Shown here in pieces: positions 1-8,003 of a stretch of DNA of 64,000 nucleotides (positions are counted from its first letter, which is position 1; each line of letters begins with the position of its first letter). The DNA is from Alphaproteobacteria bacterium (lineage in GTDB: Bacteria; Myxococcota_A; UBA796; CAJQPC01): the NCBI GenBank assembly GCA_020632795.1, contig JACKEV010000020.1:153117-217116 (forward strand). Direction: 5' to 3'. The notes under the pieces were generated by a model. It searched no databases and was not told the origin of the DNA. It saw only the letters and a program-made list of their open reading frames with translations. A program made the position numbers and the translations under genes.

Positions 1-501
1 GGGGTCGGGGTCCAGGCTTGGGACCGCTCACCGGAGCAAGCCCCAATGCCAGCCCCCGCGATCGCTCCAGAGCTCGCCGAGGAGGATGCTGGGATGAACG
101 AGCCGCGTGGGGAGCGGCCCGACGCAGAAGGCGCCGCCGAGCCAGAACCGGTGGAGGAACCCGGAGGCACCCCCGCGCCGCGTTCGATGGTTCCTGAGCC
201 TGCTCCTGCTCCACCGGAGGATGCGGCGGAGGAATCGACGCCGCCACCCAGGCCCCCTCCCCCGCCAGCGATGGGTTCGGTGGCCCTGTCCGGCGACGCG
301 AAGTCCGTCGTGCTCAAGGGCGCTGCTGGGACCTTTGAGGTCACGTCCAGCGGACGGAGGGTGCCGGCCGGCGAGTATGATGTCCAGGCGCGATGGACCA
401 GCGGCGAGCTGTCGAGGCCGCTGGGGGTCTACCCGATTCAAGCCGGGGGCGAGCTTTCGTTGGCTTGCGACTCCTGGCGGAAGTACTGCACGAGGAGGTA
501 G
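1..501 (+). CDS. C-terminal part of a Ser/Thr kinase-type receptor (5' cut by window edge)
   Basis: The frame is open from the first base and ends at 501, so the start lies outside the window. What remains is a Pro/Glu/Ala-rich linker of about 90 residues followed by a domain of about 75 residues (GSVALSGDAKSVVLKG onward) with two cysteines near the end. The same arrangement, with clear residue similarity (SGDAK, GEYELRARW, final Cys-Trp-Cys pattern), forms the tail of the complete kinase at 23000-24886, so I infer that the missing part is a kinase domain plus a membrane helix. The lipoprotein gene starts 3 bases after the stop, with its Shine-Dalgarno sequence inside this gene's last codons, as expected for an operon. 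The tail is probably periplasmic and resembles a PEGA-like beta domain; its ligand is unknown. Confidence 0.7.
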   Translation, partial: GVGVQAWDRSPEQAPMPAPAIAPELAEEDAGMNEPRGERPDAEGAAEPEPVEEPGGTPAPRSMVPEPAPAPPEDAAEESTPPPRPPPPPAMGSVALSGDAKSVVLKGAAGTFEVTSSGRRVPAGEYDVQARWTSGELSRPLGVYPIQAGGELSLACDSWRKYCTRR

Positions 502-504
502 GGG

Positions 505-2523
505 ATGGAAGACACGATTTCTCGCCATTTCCCGGTAGATTTGCTCGGCAGTTCGCGACTGTCCTTGTTGGCCGCCAGGTGGAGTTTCTCCACGATGGTC
601 CTTCTGGCTTCGCTGTCGGCCCCCGGATGCTTCGTCGATGACGACGAGCTCTCCAAAGCCCTGGATCCTGACGAGGACGGCTATGCCTGGTCCGAGGACT
701 GTGACAGTGAGGACCCGTCGGTGAACGTGGAGACCATGTGGTTCCTGGACGTCGACGGAGACGGGTTCGGCCAGTCCGACCAGTTCAAGACCGCATGCGC
801 CCGTCCATCCGGATACGCGGAGTCTTCTGGCGACTGCAACGACGATTCCACGGAGATCCATCCCGATCAAGACGAGCTGTGCGGGGACTCGGTCGACAAC
901 AACTGCAACGGCTTCGTGGATGAAGATGACGCCGTCGACGCCTCCTACTGGTATCCCGATGCCGACGGGGATGGGTATGGCGACTCCTCAAGCGGCGTGC
1001 GACGGTGTGAAGCGCCATCGGATACCATTGCCGATGGCACCGACTGCGACGACAGTAGCCCATCTGTGTACCCAGGAGCGATGGAGATCTGCGACAACGG
1101 TCAGGTTGACGACTGTGACTCCGACGACCAGACCGCGTACTCGCTCTGTGCTCCGTTTGGTGAACAAGGACTGGCTGCGGTGGGGCTGAAGTTCGTTGGA
1201 GAAGACATCGGCGACTGGGCCGGAAACTCTGTGGCAGGTGTCGGAGACGTGGACGGGGATGGTCTCGCCGATGTCATGGTCGGTGCTCCCTACCATGCGG
1301 GGACAGGGGCAGCGTACCTCGTCCTCGGCTCCCACAGCATCTCCGGGGCAGATCTCTCCCAGTCCTTCGCTACCCTCCTCGGCGAAGGAAGCGATGACAG
1401 GGCGGGAGCCCGCGTTGCCGGCGCAGGAGACTTCAACGCCGACGGCCACGACGACATCCTGATCGGCGCGCACCTGACAGACACCAGCAACGGTAGCGAA
1501 TCGGGCGCTGTGTACCTGTTCCAGGGTCCCGTGGCCAGCGGAAGGATGAACCTGTCGGGAGCTGACCACGTTTTTTGGGGAGAGAACGCATACGATGAGG
1601 CTGGCTACTCTGTCGCGGGCGTGGGAGATGTCAATGGGGACGGATATATGGATCTCCTTGTCGGTGCCTTCCGGGAAGACACCGCTGGCAGCAGTGGAGG
1701 AGCAGCCTACCTTGTACTTGGCTCCTCCAACCTGCCATCCTCCCCCCAGAGTCTCGAAACATCCGATGTCAAGTTTGTTGCAGAGGGGCCAGGTGACTGG
1801 GCCGGACTGTCTGTGTCAGGAGCGGGTGACATGAACGGCGACGGTGTTGACGACGTTCTGATCGCCGCCGAGAAAGAGAGCTCTGCTGGTGAGCTGGCAG
1901 GTGCAGTGTACGTGGTGCTTGGACAGACCACCATGTCCACTGGGGTGCGACTGCTTTCCAGCGCCGACGCGAAGTACACGGGCGAGAGCCGGGATGACAG
2001 AGCTGGTGAACCGGTGGCTTGCGCAGGGGACGTCAACAACGACGGCTACAGTGACGTTCTCATAGGTGCGAGGGTCGCTTCGAACGGCGATGGCGCGGCC
2101 TATCTACTGCTCGGCGCTTCGACCTCACCCCCTGGAGGTAGCCTCAGCGCGGCCGACGTGAAGTATACGGCGTCATCAGGTGGCAGCCGCGTCGGGGAGT
2201 CCGTCGCGGGGGTCGGCGACGTCAACGCCGATGACTACGACGACGTGCTCATCGCGGCCCGAGGAGACAGTAGGATGGGAACTGAGGCAGGCGCCGTGTT
2301 CCTGCAGTTCGGTGTGGCGGCTCCTCCTGGCACCGTGGATCTTGACCAGACCCAGGACAAATACCTGGCAGAGAACGAAGGGGATCAGGCCGGCGAGTCC
2401 GTCGCCGGAGCTGGGGACGTGAACGGAGACGGCTTGCCCGATTTCCTGATCGGGGCCTACGGGGAAGACAGCGGTGGTGACGAAGCAGGAGCTGCCTACC
2501 TCATCCTCAACCACACCTACTAA
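505..2523 (+). CDS. MopE/FG-GAP repeat lipoprotein
   Basis: A 672-residue exported protein. A hydrophobic segment ends in a lipobox-like Cys (LSAPGC, near residue 42), so it is probably lipid-anchored. Next come four Asp/Cys-rich MopE-type motifs (DCDSED, DCNDDS, CGDSVDNNCNG, DCDDSSPSVYPGA), which in this family are taken as metal-binding. From residue 235 to the end there are seven FG-GAP repeats with the calcium-type core DxNxDGxxD, predicting a beta-propeller. The start at 505 is chosen because AGGAGG lies just upstream; a later ATG at 595 would give a shorter signal peptide. It is probably co-transcribed with the kinase-type gene before it. The same partnership recurs at 22-27 kb. Likely surface-exposed, binding partner unknown. 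Confidence 0.85.
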   Translation: MEDTISRHFPVDLLGSSRLSLLAARWSFSTMVLLASLSAPGCFVDDDELSKALDPDEDGYAWSEDCDSEDPSVNVETMWFLDVDGDGFGQSDQFKTACARPSGYAESSGDCNDDSTEIHPDQDELCGDSVDNNCNGFVDEDDAVDASYWYPDADGDGYGDSSSGVRRCEAPSDTIADGTDCDDSSPSVYPGAMEICDNGQVDDCDSDDQTAYSLCAPFGEQGLAAVGLKFVGEDIGDWAGNSVAGVGDVDGDGLADVMVGAPYHAGTGAAYLVLGSHSISGADLSQSFATLLGEGSDDRAGARVAGAGDFNADGHDDILIGAHLTDTSNGSESGAVYLFQGPVASGRMNLSGADHVFWGENAYDEAGYSVAGVGDVNGDGYMDLLVGAFREDTAGSSGGAAYLVLGSSNLPSSPQSLETSDVKFVAEGPGDWAGLSVSGAGDMNGDGVDDVLIAAEKESSAGELAGAVYVVLGQTTMSTGVRLLSSADAKYTGESRDDRAGEPVACAGDVNNDGYSDVLIGARVASNGDGAAYLLLGASTSPPGGSLSAADVKYTASSGGSRVGESVAGVGDVNADDYDDVLIAARGDSRMGTEAGAVFLQFGVAAPPGTVDLDQTQDKYLAENEGDQAGESVAGAGDVNGDGLPDFLIGAYGEDSGGDEAGAAYLILNHTY

Positions 2524-2562
2524 GTCGGCCGCCGTTGCAGCTCGTGGATATGAATTCAACAA

Positions 2563-3825
2563 TCAGATGTCTGGCTCGAACTCATACCGGCGTCCCTCCA
2601 CCGCCCCCCGCCCCTCCTCCGTCACCCGATACCGCCGCGCCGATCCCCCTCGCCCGTTCATCATCAACAACCCCCGCCCGGCCAGCCGCACCAGGATCCG
2701 CGTCGCCGTCCTCGGCGCCACCGTCTCCCTGGCCAGTACGTCCCCCCGCGTGACGCTGCCCTTCTCCAGCGCGAGCTGGAGCACCCGCCGCTCCCGCTCG
2801 CCCAGGGGCGACACCGTCGTGGCCGTCTCGGTGCTCGCGTACAGTGTCAGCCGGCCCCGCCGGAGTTGGCGGACGAGGCCTTGCGCGCGCAGCTCCTTGA
2901 GCCGCCGCAGGACCGTGCTGGGGCTGAGATCGAAGGCCCGCGCCAGGGTCGCCACGCTCGCCGGGCCCTCGTCCTGGAGCCAGCGCAGGATCGGGCCGGA
3001 CCCGACGGGCGGCGACGCGGACAGCCCCCGACCCGCCGCGTGGCTCAGCATCGCCGCTGTGATCGGCGCGCCCTGCGACTGCAGGGCCGCCCGCGCGAGC
3101 AGGTGCTGGAGGGTCCGCACGTTGCCGTTGAGCCGGCGACCCAGCAGCCAGCGCTCGGCGCTCTCGTCGAGGGTGCAGGGCGGCAGGCCCGACTCGGCCG
3201 GCACCCGCACCAGCCAGTCCCGAGCGATGAGCAGCACGTCGTGACCCCGCTCGTGGAGCGGCGGCAGCCGGATGGGGAGACGGGCGAGCCGGCAGTAGAA
3301 GTCCTCCCGGAGTTGCCCCGTGTCGCGATGCCGCTCCAGGTCCCGGTGCGTGGCGGCGACGACGCGCACGTCCACCTGGACCTCCTGACGGCCGCCCACC
3401 CGCCGCAACACACCGTTCTCCATGACCCGCAGCAGGGCGGCCTGGGTCCTGAGCGGCATCTCACCGATCTCGTCCAGGAACAGCGTGCCGCCGTGCGCCT
3501 GCTCGAAGATCCCGAGGTGCCGGTGGACCGCCCCCGTGAAGGCGCCGCGCTCGTGGCCGAACAGCGTGGAGCCCGTGGTGCCACCGTCCAGGTTCGCGCA
3601 GTTGACCTTGACGAAGGCGCCCGTCCGGCCGCTGACCGCATGCACCGTGCGGGCCAGGGCCTCCTTGCCCGTGCCGGTCTCGCCCAGGATGAGCACGCTC
3701 CACCGGCTGGGGGCCACCCGGCGCGCCAGGTCGTAGGCGCGGCAGAGGCCGGGGCTGGAGCCGATGACGCCGGGGGGCAGGCATGCGCCGCTGCGTCGCT
3801 TGGGTCGGAACAGAGCGTCTTCCAT
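2563..3825 (-). CDS. Sigma-54-dependent AAA+ transcription activator without receiver domain
   Basis: A 420-residue protein with a central AAA+ domain: Walker A GETGTGKE, the sigma-54 contact loop GAFTGA, Walker B GGTLFLDEIGEM and a sensor-like R-rich segment. This combination defines bacterial enhancer-binding proteins, which remodel RNA polymerase-sigma54. There is almost no N-terminal sensory domain (about 30 residues). The C-terminus is not the usual Fis-type HTH; it holds two winged-helix-like segments (SPSTVLRRLKELRAQGLV and APRTATRILVRLAGRGLL). ATG at 3825 is preferred over an upstream TTG at 3870. It converges on the lipoprotein gene and is divergent from the gene at 4066. The regulon is not visible; adjacent surface genes are candidates only. 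Confidence 0.85.
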   Translation of the reverse strand: MEDALFRPKRRSGACLPPGVIGSSPGLCRAYDLARRVAPSRWSVLILGETGTGKEALARTVHAVSGRTGAFVKVNCANLDGGTTGSTLFGHERGAFTGAVHRHLGIFEQAHGGTLFLDEIGEMPLRTQAALLRVMENGVLRRVGGRQEVQVDVRVVAATHRDLERHRDTGQLREDFYCRLARLPIRLPPLHERGHDVLLIARDWLVRVPAESGLPPCTLDESAERWLLGRRLNGNVRTLQHLLARAALQSQGAPITAAMLSHAAGRGLSASPPVGSGPILRWLQDEGPASVATLARAFDLSPSTVLRRLKELRAQGLVRQLRRGRLTLYASTETATTVSPLGERERRVLQLALEKGSVTRGDVLARETVAPRTATRILVRLAGRGLLMMNGRGGSARRYRVTEEGRGAVEGRRYEFEPDI

Positions 3826-4065
3826 GATGCTCGGTGCCTCTCGTTGACGGTGTGCCCCTACACCAAGCAAGGAGCGTGCCGACGGGCGCTCCGGATCCGA
3901 CAGTCCGTGATTCTGACGATTGCATCCAACCTATTGAAAATACACCTCTATCCCGGACAAACTCTGGCTGATAAGAACCTGACACCCCCCTCCCCTCCAC
4001 CTTGGCGCTGTTCGGCAGACGGTGTGGCTTGTTGGTGATATGCCTCTTCCACCGGAGGCCAGCGC

Positions 4066-4383
4066 ATGGACCCTCACACCCTCGAACAGCTCCAGGATCT
4101 GCTCGGCCGGCTGGGCATGCTGGAGCAGCTCGCCCGCAAGGGCCACGCCGACCGCCGGATGATCGCGAACCTGCTGGGGCGCGAGGTCTCCGCGCTCCAG
4201 GCGATCTGCGACGCCGCCGGCCCCGACGTGCTCACCCGGGAGCAGGTCACCCGTGGGCCCGCCGGCCGGGAGCGCTGCCCCCGGTGTGGGTCCGAGGTTC
4301 TGTGGAAGAAGATGGGCGACCGGTGGATCGGCGCCTGCAACGGCGGCGCGCCCTGCTGGTGGTCCGGCGAGTTCAAGGACTGA
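4066..4383 (+). CDS. Small protein with a zinc-ribbon-like C-terminus
   Basis: 105 residues, not assigned to a family. The N-terminal two thirds is helical and could resemble a HTH (MIANLLGREVSALQAI). The C-terminal third has a CPRCG knuckle followed about 20 residues later by CNGGAPC, consistent with a small zinc ribbon. A Shine-Dalgarno sequence (CCGGAGG) precedes the ATG. It ends inside the 3' end of the oppositely oriented recombinase gene (11 bp convergent overlap). The 240 bp before it, up to the activator gene, is AT-richer and must hold divergent promoters; no convincing sigma-54 box was found. Confidence 0.6.
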   Translation: MDPHTLEQLQDLLGRLGMLEQLARKGHADRRMIANLLGREVSALQAICDAAGPDVLTREQVTRGPAGRERCPRCGSEVLWKKMGDRWIGACNGGAPCWWSGEFKD

Positions 4384-5983
4384 CCAGGTCCAGTCCCCAC
4401 GCCGCCAGCTCGGCCCGCAGCGCCGGCTCCCCGCCCTCGGGCGTCCGCAGGTAGACGTCCACCCAGCGCCGCTCCACCACCTCGATCCGGTCCACGAGGT
4501 GCATCACCACCCGCCGCCGGGTCGCGAAGGGCAGCGCCCCGAAGCGCTGGGCGAAGTCCGTCGCCAGGCCCTCCAACCAGAGGGCGCTGCGGCGCTGGGC
4601 GTCCCGGTAGTGGTCGGCCTCGCGGGCCAGCGCGGCCTCGGCCTCCACACGGGCGCGCTCGCCCTGCAGCTCCGCGACGTTCTGCTGACAGAGCAGCGGG
4701 TCCAGCCCCGCGCCGATGGCCCGGTAGAAGTTCGCGATGCGCCGATCGATGTCCTCTATCTGGCGCCGGGTCTGCTCGCCGTCGAGGCCGTAGGTCTGCT
4801 CCCGAGCCTCGATGCGCCCCAGCACGTCCGCCTCCAGCGCGGCCAGGGCCCGAGGCGTGGCCAGCCGGGCCTGCACCGCATCCAGCACGATCCCGTCCAG
4901 CCAGTCCCGCTTGAGCGGCAGCGAGGGACAGACCGCCTTCCCGCCCGAGCGATACCCCGCACAGTAATAGTTGTAGTACCAGACCTTGCGCCCGGCTTTG
5001 TTCCGAGCCCCGTAGCGTCGCCCCACGAAGACCTCACCGCAGTGCCCACAGCGGATGAGCCCGCTGAGCAGGTAGGACTCGGACTTGACCTCCCGGGGCC
5101 CGGTCTCGAAGCGCCGCGACCGGAGCTGGGCCTGGGCGCGTTCGAACAGCTCGCGGTCGACCAGGGGCTCGTGGGTGTCCGGCACGACGATCCAGTCCCC
5201 GCGCTCGGTCGAGGCGCGCTCGTGGCGGCCCACCTTGCGGGACTTGCCCCACACCGTCTCGCCCAGGTAGGTCCGGTTGGTCAGGATGAAGTGCAGGGAC
5301 GCCGGACACCAGCGCCGCCCGGTCGGAGATCGAAACCCCTGGGTGTTGAGCCGCTGCGCGAGCCGCCCCACCCCCAGCCCCTGCTCGGCCACGAGCCTGA
5401 AGATCTCGCGCACCTGCTCCACCTCGCCGGGCGGGCCCGGGATGAGGCGCTTGGGGCTTCGCTCGGCGCTGGGGTGGACCGCCTCGACGACGTAGCCGAA
5501 GGGAGGCTTGCCACCGTTGAAGTGGCCGCGCTCCGCGTTCTCCCGCATGCCCTTCAAGGTCTCGGTCGCCAGGTTCATCGAGTAGAACTGGTTGATGACC
5601 TCGATCATGCCTTCGTAGAGGAAGCCCTGGGGCGTGCTGGGGTCGAAGCGCTCGGTGATGCTGCGCACGGTCACGCCATGACGCCGCAGCAGGCTCTTGA
5701 AGAGGATGGACTCCTCACGGTTGCGGCTGAACCGGTCCAGCTTGTGGACCAGGATGAGGTCGACGTCCTGACGGCGACACACGCGGATCATCTCGCAGAA
5801 GCCGGGGCGCCGGTCGGCGGGGGCATAGGCGGACTCGCCCTGGTCCTCGAAGCGGCCGACGATGGTGAGGTCGGGCTGCTCGGCGGCCCAGCGCTCCAGG
5901 GCCTTGCGCTGGGCGGGGATGCTGAGGTCCTTGGCGGCCTGCTCGTCGCTGGAGACGCGGCAGTAGGTGACGGCGTTGGGCAC
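4373..5983 (-). CDS. Large serine recombinase (site-specific integrase)
   Basis: About 536 residues. The N-terminal resolvase domain starts AVTYCRVSSDEQ, with the catalytic Ser in RVSS and conserved Arg residues (HKLDRFSRN, GRFEDQGESA). It is followed by the recombinase domain (GKPPFGYV to TNRTYLGE), a zinc-ribbon domain (CGHCGEVFVG ... YYCAGYRSGGKAVC) and a C-terminal coiled region (RQIEDIDRRIANFYRAI), the standard order for phage- and ICE-type integrases. The GTG at 5983 is chosen because GGAGGA lies just upstream and the domain begins five codons later. Such enzymes integrate mobile DNA at att sites without host factors. I could not identify att sites. The divergent genes 6232-7937 may be the rest of a small element. 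Confidence 0.9.
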   Translation of the reverse strand: MPNAVTYCRVSSDEQAAKDLSIPAQRKALERWAAEQPDLTIVGRFEDQGESAYAPADRRPGFCEMIRVCRRQDVDLILVHKLDRFSRNREESILFKSLLRRHGVTVRSITERFDPSTPQGFLYEGMIEVINQFYSMNLATETLKGMRENAERGHFNGGKPPFGYVVEAVHPSAERSPKRLIPGPPGEVEQVREIFRLVAEQGLGVGRLAQRLNTQGFRSPTGRRWCPASLHFILTNRTYLGETVWGKSRKVGRHERASTERGDWIVVPDTHEPLVDRELFERAQAQLRSRRFETGPREVKSESYLLSGLIRCGHCGEVFVGRRYGARNKAGRKVWYYNYYCAGYRSGGKAVCPSLPLKRDWLDGIVLDAVQARLATPRALAALEADVLGRIEAREQTYGLDGEQTRRQIEDIDRRIANFYRAIGAGLDPLLCQQNVAELQGERARVEAEAALAREADHYRDAQRRSALWLEGLATDFAQRFGALPFATRRRVVMHLVDRIEVVERRWVDVYLRTPEGGEPALRAELAAWGLDLVSP

Positions 5984-6231
5984 GGGGTCCTCCGGGATCG
6001 AGACGCCCCGCACCGATGCAAGTCGGATGCCACCGGGGCTGCCCGCCGGGGGCTCCCAAGAGGCCGAGGTTCCACGCCTCATCGGCATCGTCGCGCCACC
6101 GGCAGGCCCGGCGTGACCTGAAGCCCTGACGTCCTTGTGGCGCGAGACCCCGCACAGAGGCGCCGCGCGGGCGGGTCCGTCGGCTGGCACGACCCCTGCT
6201 CCACGTCGAGGCGAGCTGACGGAGAAGCGAC

Positions 6232-6456
6232 ATGAAGCCACGCCTCATCCCCCGACTGCGCCCCTGCCCCACCGCCGACGCGGAGGCCGACCACGCCGCC
6301 GCCCTGGACCTGCTGGCCGGGGCCATCGCCGACCTGCTGGTGCGCGAGGCCCGCGCCGACGCCGCCGCGCGCCTGGGGGTCGACGCGGCCCGCCTGGACC
6401 ACGAGGCCGCCGAGGCCCCGAGGGTGTCCCTCGACGCGATGATGGAGGCGTCGTGA
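6232..6456 (+). CDS. Small hypothetical protein beside the integrase
   Basis: 74 residues, Ala/Asp/Arg-rich and predicted helical (AAALDLLAGAIADLLVREA), with no recognised family. A GGAGAAG ribosome site sits just before the ATG. Its TGA overlaps the GTG of the next gene (GTGA), indicating translational coupling. Its size and place next to a serine integrase would suit an accessory or directionality protein, but that is inference only. Confidence 0.5.
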   Translation: MKPRLIPRLRPCPTADAEADHAAALDLLAGAIADLLVREARADAAARLGVDAARLDHEAAEAPRVSLDAMMEAS

Positions 6457-7937
6457 GCACCGCCCTCGCCCAGCGCCCCTGCGCCTCCTTCCACATCGAG
6501 CCCAGCCGCTGGGTCCACACCGCCCGGGGCCTGTGGCTGCAGGGCGACGTGGTCACCGACGACGGGCTGGTCTACGCGGACGTGACCCTGCCGCCGGAGG
6601 CCTGGCGGAGCCGACGCAGCTTCCTGGCCGCGCTGCCCGCCGCTGAGCTGGTGTGGTCCGGGGACGACGCCGACGTGCGCGCCCTGGTCCGCCGGCTGCG
6701 CAGGACAGACGCCCCCACCGTCCAGGGCACCCGCCGGACCGGCCTGCACGGCGACCGCTGGATCGGCCCGGGGCTGGCCCTGGATCAGGACGGACCCGTC
6801 CATGATCCCGATGTGGTCTACCTCTCGGAAGACGAGCCTGCGGCGCTCGACCTGCCGGTGGTGTCCTCGGACGCGGCGCGCCAGGTGGCCCGGCAGGCCC
6901 TGCCGCTGCTGCTGGGCCTGGCCGACCCCGACGTGCTGCTGCCGATGTTGGGGTGGTTCTTCGCGGCCCCGCTGCGGTCTCGCATGGACGGCTTCCCGGC
7001 GCTGTGGGTCACCGGGGAGGCTGCCCCGGTGGAGGCGCTCAGCAAGCTGTTCGGCCTGCGGGGCCCGACCCGCCCGCTGCCCCAGGAGCACGCCGCGCTG
7101 GCCAGCCTACTCGCGTCGACCAACGCCGTGCCCGTGGTCCGCGCCGCTCCCCAGGACACCCTGGGGCTGATGGGCGCGACGCGGCTGCTGTACAGCGGCG
7201 ACGCCCTGGTCCAGCTCGGGGCGGCGGAGTGGGTGCTGACCGCGCCTCTGTGTGTGCTGGATCGACATCCGCCAATGGAGCCGGGCAGCCGCGTGGTGCC
7301 GCTGGCCTCGACCGGGGTGGACGCGCGGGTGCTGCGTCGGCTGCGCGCGCTGCCGCTGGCCTGGCTGGCGGTGCCCTACCTGCGCTTCGCGCTGGGTCGG
7401 GACACCGGGCGGGACCTGGCGGTCGTCGCCGCTCGGCTGGAGGCCGCGCTGCCCGCGCCGCTGCCGGGTCGGCGGCAGACCAACCAGCGCGCGCTGCTGT
7501 TCGGCCTGTGCATGCTGACGACCTTCGCGCGGGCGATGGGGGTGACGCTGCCGCCGCTCTCGCTGGGCGGGGTGCCCGTGCGCTCGCTCGGGGAGGAGCC
7601 AACGGACCCCTTCGAGCGCTTCGTCTGGGCCTGCGGAGGCCTGGCCCGGCGGCGACGGCTGCGGGAGGGCACCCACTACGCCGTCATCCAGGGGCTGACC
7701 TGCCTGGACCTGCGGGCGTGTCATGCGGTCTACGAGCTGGAGGACCCGCTGGGCGAGGTCGTCGGCCTGGAGGAGCTGCGGGCGGCGGCGCGGGCGAAGG
7801 CGCGGCGGGGGCGGGTGGTCCGGCAGATCGGCAAGCGGGTCCTGCTCGACGGGCGGCGGCGGCGGACGGTGGCGCTGCGGGTGGAGGCGGGGGTGTTCCC
7901 GTGTGCGCGGCCGAGGACGTGGGGCGGGCGGCGGTAG
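6453..7937 (+). CDS. Hypothetical protein with a degenerate P-loop-like core, mobile-element associated
   Basis: 494 residues from a GTG coupled to the preceding stop. The central part (LLLGLADPDVLLPMLGWFFAA, then LWVTGEAAPVEALSKLFG) has the layout of phage and plasmid primase-helicase ATPase domains, where a hydrophobic strand leads into a Walker A loop. Here the loop reads GEAAPVEALSK and lacks the canonical GxxxxGK[ST], so ATP binding is doubtful. The C-terminus is basic (GKRVLLDGRRRRTV). A longer frame reaching back to 6135 exists but covers the previous gene and is probably not used. Function unknown; a replication-related role in the integrase element is only a suggestion. Confidence 0.45.
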   Translation: MSTALAQRPCASFHIEPSRWVHTARGLWLQGDVVTDDGLVYADVTLPPEAWRSRRSFLAALPAAELVWSGDDADVRALVRRLRRTDAPTVQGTRRTGLHGDRWIGPGLALDQDGPVHDPDVVYLSEDEPAALDLPVVSSDAARQVARQALPLLLGLADPDVLLPMLGWFFAAPLRSRMDGFPALWVTGEAAPVEALSKLFGLRGPTRPLPQEHAALASLLASTNAVPVVRAAPQDTLGLMGATRLLYSGDALVQLGAAEWVLTAPLCVLDRHPPMEPGSRVVPLASTGVDARVLRRLRALPLAWLAVPYLRFALGRDTGRDLAVVAARLEAALPAPLPGRRQTNQRALLFGLCMLTTFARAMGVTLPPLSLGGVPVRSLGEEPTDPFERFVWACGGLARRRRLREGTHYAVIQGLTCLDLRACHAVYELEDPLGEVVGLEELRAAARAKARRGRVVRQIGKRVLLDGRRRRTVALRVEAGVFPCARPRTWGGRR

Positions 7938-8003
7938 TCGACATCACAACCTTGCCCTCTGGGGCCATGTTGGGGTATCCCTCCAGCCCCACGGGGGCTC
8001 CGC

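Noticed and set aside
3826..4065. Sigma-54 promoter upstream of the small zinc-ribbon gene
   Set aside because: TGGCGC-type sequences are present but the GG/GC spacing is off by one and the -12 box is poor.
4253..6121. Long forward open frame of 622 codons opposite the serine recombinase
   Set aside because: It is the antisense of a clearly recognisable recombinase; the product is Arg/Pro/Leu-rich without domains, as expected at very high GC.
6135..6452. N-terminal extension of the 6453 gene
   Set aside because: This part overlaps the 74-codon gene in another frame, is Arg/Pro/Gly-rich, and the GTG at 6453 is coupled to the preceding stop.
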